Part shown: positions 25,101 to 37,300 of the stretch, piece by piece
How the letters are laid out: the number at the start of each line of letters is the position of its first letter
How positions within the stretch are numbered: position 1 is the first letter of the stretch
From: Aquila chrysaetos chrysaetos
Taxonomy: Eukaryota > Chordata > Aves > Accipitriformes > Accipitridae
DNA: 64,000 nt
Reading direction: 5' to 3'
Assembly: GCF_900496995.4 (NCBI RefSeq)
Contig: NC_044020.1
Coordinates: forward strand, 15,208,001-15,272,000
The notes under the pieces: model-generated
Told to the model about the DNA's origin: nothing
Seen by the model: the letters and a program-made list of their open reading frames with translations, nothing else
Database searches by the model: none
Made by a program: the position numbers and the translations under genes

Positions 25101-26944
25101 CAATATTGGTTAGAAGTGTTCCTTCTGAATTAAATGTGAGGTTTCACAGTGGTTTTCTCTCCCCATGGCATCCCAAGGGAACAAGCAGACTAAAGGAGTG
25201 GGAAGAAGTGCCTTGCTGATGTGAAAAGGTATGTACTTAGAAAGCATAAAACTGCTGAGTGAACATAGGCTGCTAAAACTCCCTCCACCCAGTTAAAAAG
25301 GCACTCGATGGCAGCAAAATAGCAAAGTAGTTCCTATGTTATCAAACATGACTCCTTTTTTGACATATAATAAGGCACTTTTCTGACATTTAAAAAACCT
25401 GTTTTGTTTCCCTTTCAAAGACACTTTTCACATATCACATCTTTCTAAAATATTAGTGTAAGAAAATAATCCTCACAGATCATAATCCTAAAGCAAACAT
25501 TGAATGAAACATCATATTTTACCACTGTTTTCGTTTAAGACACTGAAAATTTCAAAGAAAACATTTTATTTTCATTTGAGGAACGCCAAATGAGATCCCC
25601 TTTTGATTTCTCATAACTGCCAACAAGCTTAAAATTCAAAAACTGCGCAGCAGAAGGGCGAAGCTCCCTGCAGTGCTTTAAACCATCAAGGAAATTGCAG
25701 CAAAAAGAGAAATATCTGCCTTAATGCCATTCAGATTTCACAGACCGTAACACAGAAATCATAAAGTCTAGTTCAGCAAAGTTAAAGGGTAAAATACAAC
25801 TTGAGTTGTACTGTATTAAGTCATCAGTAGTTAACTTAAAAACTATGAAAAAACACAGAAACAAACCAACCAACCAACCCCCAAACCCCAAAATTATTCT
25901 GCTTATCCCTCAAGTACCTGGAAGGGGTCTCCTGTTTTCCTCCCATCTCCAAAGATGCCTCTGAGCACACTGACCACATTCAAACTTGTCTGGCTCTTTT
26001 CTATATAACTTGACAGCTACACAGAAAGCCAGCTTCCAAAAAACAGTTGTGAAGGCACCTCTTTTCTCTCAGAGATGAAACATGGGTGCTTCCTCCAAGA
26101 CCTCCGCATGCCAAACTCCACAAAGTCTGAAAAACCTCAGAGCTGATGCCTCCTTCTGGGCAAAAGCAAACCCTATGCTGAATGCTAGAATAAGCTTGCA
26201 GAGAATATGAATATCGGCTTGATATTTTGGTAACAAGCAGGGGAATAGAGGTGCAGGTAACCACCACAAGGCCTTTTATGGAATCAGACACACTTTCCAT
26301 GAGAAAAGACAGCAACCCTTATTTTTAAATATGGGTTTCAAAGACCTTTTTAGAACTTTCCTGCTCCTGGTACTTACGAGTAACGAAGCATCTATGTAAG
26401 AGTAGCTTCAGATCTTCCTTTATTTTCTTAGTCATTCACCACCCAGCGTAGGGGACTTTGCTGTACAGTGAACACTCTTCGGGCTAGGTATGGACGCTTA
26501 CTAGAGAGGGTGGGGAAGAAGAAACTGTAAATGTGTATCAGCGAATACACCAAGCCTTTGGAGGTCTGGGCTTGACCTTTAATGAGAGGACAGGCAGTGA
26601 GACAGACCATTTTCCCCCCTAATGCTATGTATACAGGTTGAATGGGTACAGTTACCATGCAGGTGTGCTGGTTCAAATGCTTCCTATAGGGAGAAAGCAA
26701 TCAAAAATCATCGTTTCTTTCAATTGGGTAAGACAAGAATCCATTTCTTAGTGATAGCTATGGCAGCTGGAGTCTTCAGTCTGGGATTTGTCACTTCTTG
26801 ACCCATTTCTGGATAAGACTACATTTAAATGACGAGTGTAGAACCTACGTACTTTTCACAGGCATAAAGAATATACATGAAATGTAAAAAATATACATGG
26901 ACACATAACCAATGCACAGAAGATGTATTTGTAAGGACATTTAC
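22116..26944. other. Intergenic region between convergent PTPRO and EPS8
   Basis: Contains repeat copy B and scattered AT-rich DNA. No exon pair, RNA gene or recognisable transposon was seen. Short open frames here have no family resemblance. Confidence 0.6.
22862..22990. repeat. Dispersed repeat, copy B
   Basis: Second copy, about 905 bp downstream of copy A, same direction, diverged with small indels. Flanks outside the repeat do not match. The family is not recognised. Confidence 0.7.
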
Positions 26945-28264
26945 AATAAATGGCACTAAACACTTTTATTAAGTTTTTAATTTTTTTTTTTTTATGAAAA
27001 ACGAATAGGATTCTTTTTTCCCTTGTACGCAGAGGAAGAGCAAACTAATGGCAAAAATCAAGAACACTTTCTTATTTCAATACCATCTTTGTAGCCACAA
27101 AGATACAACTATTTAACAGACAAGAAATACTGTTTATTGCAGACTTTAAGCTGATTCATGTGAAAAAGGCACTATGAAACTTAATCAAACTAGATGATTA
27201 AATTTGTCTAAATTAAGTGATATTATATATTATATATAATACATATATCATATATAAAATCACACAACCATGTGAAATAACAGAACATTTTGTGACAAAA
27301 ATCATTGCATCTTCAAAAATAATATTTGCTGGAAGGGATGTTTCCTTTTCTCCCCCTTTTGCCTCCAGGAATCCACTTTTCCAAAAGATTACATTTATAA
27401 AGGAACAATAGCTTTTTAGGTAAGGAAAAACTCACATCTGGGATCAACACACAGAGAAGTCTAGATTATACACTGTTCTTTTGATGGGTTAAGTTACAGA
27501 CAAAAAACCGCGAGTATATTAAAAAAAAAAAAAAAGTACTGTGAATTGTTTCAAGGCTACCTACAGCAGATCTGATCACCCCTTTGAGCCGAGTTGTGTT
27601 AATATTTTCTAGTTATTCCTTCTTGTGCAATATTATAGTTCATTACGAGTGAAGTATTGATAAAATCAATGTACAGAGTATTATTTTGCTATAAACAGCA
27701 TCATTAGTAATAAAACATCTTGGGAGTGATGCAAGAAGAATTCAGTCTATGTTGGGCTGCTGTTCCCACTCTAAACAGTTCCTCTCTGATTGCTGGCATC
27801 AATGACTTCAGTAAACATCCTGCAGCCGAATGCATGACAAGACAGACTGAGCCAAAAAGACATAATTGCATACTACAGCAAGAGATGGGATTCAGAATCT
27901 TGTTATTACTGAAAGGTTCAAATGCTTTTTTATTGCTGGCTCAGCTTCCCTCGGATGAATCACAAAGACATGTTCCAGTTTACCTGTCATGTTAATTCCA
28001 TAAAGTCAGGACTCATCTTTGGGTGTAAATGAATCATGTGCCAATATTTTCACCTGTCAGGAACCTCCATTGAATTTCTCATCTGTACATTTTTAATGAT
28101 GAGAAGCCAGCAGCAGGTACTTCTGTGGAGACTACTGTAAATTTTCTTTATGATGGCTAGTTATGTTTACAATATAGTAAGACATTCACCTTCACTGCTT
28201 CCTAAAGCAAAGCTGGATGGTATAATGCTATGGACAATAGAATTAAAGAAAAGAGGAAACACAT
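26945..28264 (-). other. EPS8: EPS8 3'UTR (3' end inferred)
   Basis: Sequence following the stop codon on the - strand. About 1.3 kb lies before the AATAAA at 26970-26965, a length compatible with the mammalian transcript. Other sense-strand AATAAA hexamers at 27933-27928 and 27138-27133 could give shorter ends. No coding potential was seen. Confidence 0.6.
26965..26970 (-). promoter_or_regulatory. EPS8: Candidate distal polyadenylation signal of EPS8 (AATAAA)
   Basis: TTTATT on the + strand. On the - strand it is followed within about 70 nt by TTATGTGTCCATGTATATTT, which suits a GU-rich downstream element. Confidence 0.5.
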
Positions 28265-28378
28265 TTAGTGGCTGCTTCCTTCATCAAAGGACTCCACACC
28301 TGAATCTGTGGCAGCTGCACTGATTTTTTCTTGTCGTCTTCTCATAATTTCTTGCAGTTCTGAACTACCACTGTTAGC
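28265..28378 (-). CDS. EPS8: EPS8 last coding exon and stop
   Basis: Acceptor TTTGTTTGTAG. It encodes [20 protein letters not shown], then [17 protein letters not shown] and TAA. The tail matches the known EPS8 C-terminus. Confidence 0.97.
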   Translation of the reverse strand, partial: ANSGSSELQEIMRRRQEKISAAATDSGVESFDEGSSH

Positions 28379-31300
28379 CTACAAACAAATAAAAAAGAAA
28401 AAGAGTTTACTTGTGGGTTTGACATGTCATGAAGTTCCTCTGCCAGCATTTTATTAAGATAGGTGTTTGAATAACTTAAACCCACCTTGCAGCTCCAGAA
28501 CTAAAAATGCACTAAGAATCTGGTTAAATAACATTTGGAATAGGAAAGTATTCACTAGTGTAAATATGGACCAGAAAAGAACCTCCAGAGTGTTAAAAGC
28601 GTCAGCTTGACTTTCAGCACTGCTTCTCATCTTTAATTCTCATGCAAGCCCCAGAAGTGTTGTATATTTATGGGAATATGGGGTGAAATATGGCTTCAGT
28701 AAAAGCTGGGTTAAAGCTCAATAAGTTTGTCAGGATTCCACCTTTGAGTACTTAAAAATCAAGGCAATCATATCTAGAAATGAAAGCACATAAACCCTTG
28801 GTGGTTTTAGATTTATGTAAACACAAAATTCATGCATGCACTTGTGTTTGCACAGCCAAGGCCCAAGTAAGGATTCGGTCTCAGTATCTCACATTACACA
28901 ATACACCGTCATGCATTTGCTGTTCAGAGACACAGGTTTCAAACTTTGAGCACAGTAATAAGAATTAGCAACAGTGAAGTATTGTGAGGACAAGGCTTTA
29001 TTTCACCTTTTAGGTTGAAAAATAGGTCTGCTGAGCTAGCTGCAAACAGATTGCTTTGACAACGTAAATGAAGTTATTAGCAAGGCCAGGACACATATCC
29101 ACTAGAGCAGAACTTTCCAAAGTGTGCATGACTTTGAATAAAACTAGAGGATTATAAAGCAAGAGCCATATCCGCCACTGTGTTATTTGCCTATGACATG
29201 ACCTTCCAAGCTTCAAAACTAGCTTCCAAAATAGCCTCTGAATAAGGAAGCAGAAACTGTTTTTGAAATTTGTAAAACAAATTTCAGGGCTGTTAAGGGA
29301 AAAATCCTTCCACTGATTCTGAACTCTGAAAATTTATCCCATTACATAAAATTTAATTTAGATTTATCCCATTACATCTATTACAATACATTATCTGATG
29401 CCATCACCTGGCAGACAGGTTAGGTGTCCACAGGGAGGGAGGCTAGGATGCTTCTCCTAGGTAAATTACCATTGCTTTCTTCTCCCCGAGTGGAAGGGCA
29501 AAGCAGGGGACTTATAATTGACACTCTGAAGGTGAGAGAGCAGTTTTATTTGTCTTAATTCATCTTGTCCTTGCCCACTTGGTTTCAGATACAGAGCAAG
29601 CGCAGCAGTCACCCATTACTGAAGTCACGCATGAAAAACATCAACAGATACCCAACAACGTGCTTTATCAGAGGTCACGTAGAAATATTTTTCTGAAAAT
29701 GACTGAGCAGCCGAGGCTGAAACAGTTTACCTTCCTGATAACATCAGTAACGTGACTGATGAGCGCTCAACTAAACCAACTGCGATACATCACGTGACTT
29801 AGCACAACAGGCACATCCTACTCAGAGGCGGGGTACAGCGTAGCTAAGTAGCCTAGGGCTGGTTTTAGGAATACAATTTTTGGAACAGACTGCTAGACCT
29901 TGGCCTTAGTGATTTACCCAGCTTAGTCTCTAACCAGATCATGAGGTATCAGTAAACTCTACCGTTCAATCCCACCTCTGCGCCTGGGTTGTCCCTTTCA
30001 CCGAGGTGTCAAAGAATAAGCTATTTTTCCAGGCAATTTGATACGTATATTAGACATAAACCACTGTCAATTTTAAAGCCATGTATGCCTGCGTTTCCCA
30101 TTGATGCACTAGGAAGACAATGAGAATGTGGACCTGAAGTGTTCCCTTCTGGAGATGACAAAGGTGGTACTCAGGATATTGTGTCTCTACGCTTACCTTC
30201 TGTAGCGCTTTTCAAGACCAGAGTTTGAAATGCTCAACAAAAGTTAAGGAAATGGACACATAAAAACTCATAATCATGGAGGTTATTAATATTTTCACTT
30301 TGCAATGAAAAAGTAAATCCATATATATGATGAGCCAAGCTGCTGTAATACACTGTACTTGACATACAAGCAGCCCCAGAAAACAGCTCCTGAGAAGGAT
30401 ACTCTGATCGGTACAAAGAGTGTGGTGCATCCTGCCTCCTCCTGAGACACTGCTGCTTGCCACCACCATTTCCTCTGGCAGAAAGGTGTTTGGCCCCGGC
30501 TATAGCCAGCTCTCTGCTGTCTTGACACACTGGTCTCGTACAGAATTATCTTTCAGCTTTTGCTTGGCCAGGCCTAGAAAGCTGGCTGATAAACCCCAAA
30601 CACCTTCCCCGCACTTGCAGTCTGTTACTTGGTCGTGTTTATACAAGGGCCACAAAACTCCATTAAGAATCCTGCTTCCTTGGATGTTTTAAAATCTGGT
30701 GGGATTCAGGGATGAATGGAGTTACCATGTGTTGTGTTAACCCCAGCCGGCAACTAAGCCCCACACAGTTGCTTGCTCACTCCCCCTGCGGTGGGATGGG
30801 GGAGAGAATCGGAAGGGTAAAAGTGAGAAAACTCATGGATCGAGATAGACAGGTTTTGCTTTAAAGCAAAAGCTGCGCACACAAGCAAAGCAAACCAAGG
30901 AATTCATTCCCCACTTCCCATGGGCAGGCAGGTGTTCAGCCATCTCCAGGAAAGCAGGGCTCCAGCACCCGTAACAGGGACTTGGGGAGACAAACGCCAT
31001 CCCTCCAAATGTCCCCCCCTTCCTTGTTCTTCTCCCAGCTTTCTATGCTGAGCATGATGGTGTATGTTCTGGAATATCCCTTGGTCAGTTGGGTCAGCTG
31101 TCCCGGCTGTGTCCCCTCCCAACTCCTTGTGCCCCCCCCAGCCTCCTCGCTGGTGGGGTGGGGTGAGGAGCAGAAAAGGCCTTGGCTCGGTGTGAGCACT
31201 GCTCAGCAGTAACGACAACGTCCCTGTGTTATCAACACTCTTTTCAGCGCAAATCCAAAACACAGCCCCATACTCGCTAGTGTGAAGAAAATTAACTCTC

Positions 31301-34300
31301 TCTCAGCCAAAACCAGCACACCATGAAAATAAAGTAAAACAATTGAAAGTGTGGTACCTATTCATTTTTTTCCTCATAAGGGTAAAATTATTAAATTCCA
31401 ACAACAACTGGAATTCCAATTACAAAATACCAAATTCCTCTGCCTGAGGTAGAACAACACTAAAAAGAAAGTTGCAGCTGTATAAAGGTAAAGATCTGGT
31501 TGTCCGTATTTGGGAATGCAGCCCCAAATCCAAAAGGTAAGCCTTTCATTGGCTTGCAGAAATGGTATGAATCCAGAAATACTTGTGGAAGATCCCAAGT
31601 AGAAATAACAAATAAAGACAAGGCATGGAGTTTTGTAATGCTAGGGAGCGTGTGGGTTTGCTCTGTCTCTGGCTATTATTGCTATTTGTACTTAACACCC
31701 AGGTCATTTACTGCAATATGACACCACAAGTACTGCATAAAGGATGCCAGAGAACTTCATGAAAATTATCACTGATTAATCATGTAGGACAATTACAGTG
31801 GTCAAATCCATAACCCAGTAACTGCTTATAAAAAGCATTCAATTGTAAAATAGGCCTGACACTGGTACAAGTATGTGTGTGCTTAAATGCTTCTGTTATT
31901 AGAAGCGTTTCTAGTTTGAGCAGCAAGAACATAGCCCTGTTTGCAACATGCAAGCTCATCTTCCTATGCTTCTCTTAAATAAGGACAGTCTTCCTAAACC
32001 CTGTGACTTACAATATTATAGGGACAGAAAGGAAGATGTGACAATGTTTTGGGTAATTCAGCAAACAATGGGCTAAAGCAATCAGAAATTGCATAAATTC
32101 TGAAATTCATCCGTTAAACCTCAAAAAACTGAGGCAGAAATAAATATTTCAATTACCTTTTCACTAACAAATTCCAATGACCTTGTTAAACTCCAAGTAC
32201 CTGTTTATCAACACTTGTAGAGTGTTTATTAGACAAGTTTTGACTGCTCAGTTTCCTGTGGAGTGAGACCTAACTGAGGCAAGCAGAATAACAACACAGA
32301 GGGGAAAAAAATGACAAACTTCTACAATCCAGTGCATCTCTGCTTCTCAAACCAACTTCCACCACAAAGGCACTTCCATCTCAGTACATGGAAACCTTAT
32401 GAAACTGAAATAAGATTGTTGACATTCCAGAAAAGTTGAAGAATACACATGTATCTTCACTAGGAAATGATGGATTGCTCTGGACTTTAGTGACATATAT
32501 TCCTAAGAATAGAAGTGAAATATTTCTCCCTTCCTCTCACAAGAAGACAGGGCTTGAAGAAGGGAATAAAGCAATTTTAACAGTGTTAGAAAGCACTGCA
32601 CTGTGACCCAAACTGATCAAGTAAATTGTAAAACACACATCATCATAAACTTGTCTTTAAAAATAAGCCTGGTAGTTAAAGCTTAAAATCATTTAAGCAA
32701 GACTTCATCCCCAGCTTCATAAGGGGATAGAAAGACATTTCAAACTTTTTCAAGATTTTCTTTTAAACAGGATATGAAGAATATAGCTTCTCCTTTGGGT
32801 TAGTCTCACCTCTAGACAGTATCAAGTCCATTTCTCCACTTGCCACAGCAAGTTTTAAAAAAAGAAGTATATGCACCTGCCGTTCTCCTGGTTTAAAATT
32901 GGTAAGCATTCTCCCTAGCACAACTCTGTATTCCAGTTTTTAAGGTGTTTAAGGAACAACACTACTGTAATTAAAGCAAACTGCCACAGAGCAATGAATA
33001 CAGAGGTACAATACTTCTATCCTTAGCTCAGTAATTCTGCTAGCACAGTGTCAAATGTGTTCTCCCCCACTTAGGAACCCACCAATACAGATGCCCCAGC
33101 ATTTGACCTGAAAGGCCTTGAGATTCAACAGTGAGCTCACTCTATCACTTACACCTAACATATCAAATCTCCTCTACAGAGATAAAGCAAAACTAACTCA
33201 TCACCACCAAAAGTACCGGGAGTACCTGTTTGTCCAAGTACCGGGCAGAGCAAGCAGCAAGAAAAAGGGCATTTTACTCTCGCCTATTGTTTTCCCCAAA
33301 GCCCTCTGGCTCATTTTGTCTTCTTGCAGCCTGATTACAGCACACAATGTCTTAAACTTGAGTACTACCTTGCACTTTTTCTAACGCTTTGTGAACCCCT
33401 TTAGAAGTGGGGAGGGATCCCACCTGGTGGTTTGATGGATGCCGTTTCAATGGATTAATACCAAATAACTCAGGTACAAATAATGCTTATCAACGTGATG
33501 GGAAATGAGAAAAAACCCAGCTGCCTCACAGAAAGAGCTATTTAGTTCTATAGGTTCGAAAGTGGTGACCCAGCATTAGGTTAGTAAGAAGGGTTATACA
33601 TACCTCCAAGGCAGATTTCTGTACCGTAATTTGGCTGTAAACTCTAGACCCTTCTGGGCAAACAGTCCTCAGTTCCTCTTTATTGAGGGAGAAAAGCTGA
33701 GCACCCGTCAGCACACCAAGGCTATTGACAGTCCTGGGGTCACACCAAGGGAACAAACAAGAAATAAGCAAAAATACACTAACCAAGGGAAAGAAGTAGG
33801 TTAGCTTCATCCTACATTCTCTTAGATAGGGCTATTAAATCAAGACAAAGCTTAATGCAGCAGGACTCTTGAAGTCAATTCAGTATCTGTTACAACAAGT
33901 GCCTTTTGGTGGAAGCTAATACATATAACTTTTTTTCCTAAATAAATCTATATCTCTATAGAACTTTAACCACATTGATATATATGTATATATATAATAT
34001 AGACACATATATACATAAATATCTATGTATATATATGTAAAAACAAATTCTTTTTTTCGAGGGTGCAGCTGATGTGTCTTGATTTTCAGAAGGCTGCTTG
34101 ATTTTAAAAAGTGGGCAGACCACATCCTAATTACTGACAGGAAAATGATTTTTTTAAAAGTTTTCTTACACTTGCACTCAAACTTACACAGGGTTGAATC
34201 CTTTGGACTGCAACCACGCTTTCACATCCTCAGGCGAAGAGTCGTAAGTGATGTTAACTACCGGGATGTTTGGTCGTGGCACATGGAACTTCCTCTGGGC

Positions 34301-37300
34301 AGCGCTCCGGCCGATGGTGAGCCGGTGGACAAGTTCATCCTGCACCTCCTCCATCTGCGATTTCCTGCCTAGAGAGAGATACAACAGGAGTTATTCTCAA
34401 GATTGCTTTATCAAAGCCAGGTAATTTCTTATATTACACTTCAAATCTTAATTTTTTTTTTCTTTAAAGATTCATTCACTAGATCTGACGGAATTATTAT
34501 TCTCCTTTTTCCGCAGGGAAGATTTCAATATTTCCACTCCTCTCTTTGCAAAACAAAAAGACAGCAAAAAAATCACCCCCAAATTCAACTGAGACCCTAG
34601 AAAGAGATGAGCTTGATTTTGCACAGAGGTGTAGAGCAGTCTGACAGCACCCAAGCTGTAGAACAAAATGGTCACAGAGGGTTATTCAATTATCACAGTC
34701 TGCGTTTCTTCAAATAGAATTATGATGTTTTAAAAATGAAAACAAAATAGATGAGGAATAATATAATATTGCTTACACTGTGGAAAGGCAGCACTCTCCA
34801 CAAACATTTTTTAATTGAAAGCTCAACTTTTTATTGCAAATCAATGTAGGCAAAAAGATTTCACTGCTGCTGACACATATCACCTTATATCTAATAAGCT
34901 ATTATAGTAACCACATTTTTGAAGTGGTTTTAAGATATTTGAATTCACTCCAAGCCTAGAGTGACTGGTTAGCTGAAACAATGTCACACTTTGCATTAAA
35001 AAAAGAAGAAATAAAAAAGTAGTTACTCTCATCACCAGACACACAGGAAATGAGAAAGACTTTTTTAAAACAAACAAACAAACAAACACAAACCCCAAAA
35101 CTGTACAAATCTGCTATCCCACAGAACCCATTTGTCTGAAGCATTTAGTTCAGTTGCTGGTAATTAGCAGGTGACAAACTGAAATGCTTTTCATGCATTT
35201 CAACAAAATCAATTATGACAACACTGAAAATTGTTTAAAATATCCATAGAACTTTTTATGTGCAATTTCACAAAAATAGCTAGAATCCAAAAGGGTGTAA
35301 GTAACTTTTTGGGCACAGAGAAGACTCTGATTTAGCACAGTTAAAACTCTCCACGCAGTAACTCTGGAATTACTATAAAAATACTCTGACACACAACTTC
35401 AACTGATCTCAAAAATTCTCAGGATCTCCTTGCTGAAATATTTTTAGTCATCTTTATTCAACCTTCTCACTTTGATACACAAACAGTAACTGCAGCACCT
35501 TCGCTGATTCACTCAGATGGCAAAAGCTATTCCTCTTCTCCCATTACACTGATAGCAACAGAGGAAAGCAACACAACTTCAACATGAAAAAACTCTGAGA
35601 TAGTAAAAATGTTTCTTTCTCTACTTTCCTTTTATCTTCTCCCCAAACCTCTCCAAGGATCAACATCTCTAGCCAGTTAGACAAATGAAAACAAGCTTTA
35701 TGTAGGCTTTTAGGATTTATTCTTTTTTAATCACCACAACAAAAAAAGAAATATCCTTGGTTTAGCCATTTTCTTTTTTCTTTTATAAAATAGCCCCAGG
35801 TTGAAAGCGGACAAAATATCTCTAGTAAGATATTTGAGGCATTCAGGCCCTATTTTGTTGGGTTCCCCCTCCACCTCCGAGTGTGAATCGGAAGCCAAAA
35901 TGACATGTGCTCAGTGATATGCGAAGGTCTGAGATGGGATATGAGTAAAGCTTTTAGGCAATGTTATCGAAGCACGCACCAGTTATTTTCCCGAACAGGA
36001 AGAGAGCAAGAAAACTGCTATCTTCCTTCTATTTACACAGATTTTGAAAGACTTATGTTTTATCTAGACCAAGACTATATCAAAAGATAAATATTTAGCT
36101 GTTAGATAACAGATTCTTACTGTTGTTCGATGCATTATCATAAATAAACAAGATACCCTTGGTGTGAAGCAGGTACTGCGTTGCGAGCTCTCCGCAGGGT
36201 TCAGGTGGGTACTTGGGCAGCAGGTTGCCCATTACCTTTGCAGAGGCAGCTATTCTGCGAGGACTGTGAGGTACCCGAAGCCCATCAACTGGGCTTGAGC
36301 GACAGCTCCCGGCAGGGCACAGGGGCTCTTGTGTGTGGCCCGGGGCCTTAGCAGAGGCGGAGAGGGCAACAGATGTCTTGTAACCACTTAGTCTAGAGCA
36401 ACCCTTCACACCTCACACCCTCCACCTGAAGCCAAGATGGTCTTCACGTTTTCCATCTGTAATGGATAGAGGCCATTGTGGATTCAAGGAAACATACCTG
36501 CTACAGGATGCAAAGTCCTTCTTACATAGAAATAAAATTATCATTTTTGTGCATACGTGCGTGTGAAATTCACCCTCACTTTCCATATCTTTTATAAGTG
36601 CTTGAGCTTCTGTTTTTATTTAAGTAACAAACTGCCCCAAATAGGACAAAGACAGAAGCTGGCCCTACTGTTTCTTTGCAAAACAGCAGTGAAACCTGTT
36701 CCTCCTGCCAGGCTGTTCTCCATTTACAATTTGCGGCCAGCCTAGAAAAGCCTAGCTGAAAATGTTAAAAAGGTCCCAGAGCCTTCCTGAGCTCAGAGCT
36801 TAGGCAAGAGCTTGTCTACCACCAGGAAATATCAAAGCAGGCTCCACCAACTGAGTGTAGTTATCCAAGCAGGCATGCTTCCCATCCACTGGGGACAAGG
36901 GGGAAAAGAAGCCCTTCTGCAGAAAGGATTACTCTCCGTGCCAGTTTTTTCCTCAGGTGGAAGCAGGATTTTCTGATAGGGCAGGGAGGCAGAGGATAGG
37001 AAAAGCTATCAACTCTTAAACTGCAAAAACTCATTATTTTAACTGCTATAACTGGCAAAGCTATAGCAAATGCTTGCCTACAAGTTTCAGTTATTTTTGA
37101 GCCAAGCAATCACATTGCTTAAAGTGCATTTAGGACAGAAATTATTGACTGAAGTTCTCTGAACCTAACTTGCTTTCAGTCAATAGAGAGTAGGAGCCTC
37201 AGCATCAGTTAGGCTTTATATTTACAAGGTGACCTTAATCAGAGCTTTCCATGACTCCCACACACTGCTGGATGCAAGTTACCATGTTTTCCAGCTAAAG

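Noticed and set aside
30904..31263. Overlapping open frames on both strands of about 76-119 codons
   Set aside because: They lie wholly inside the solo LTR and are noncoding LTR sequence.
34079..34372. 97-codon + strand frame around 34.2 kb
   Set aside because: Antisense shadow of the EPS8 exon 34188-34368.
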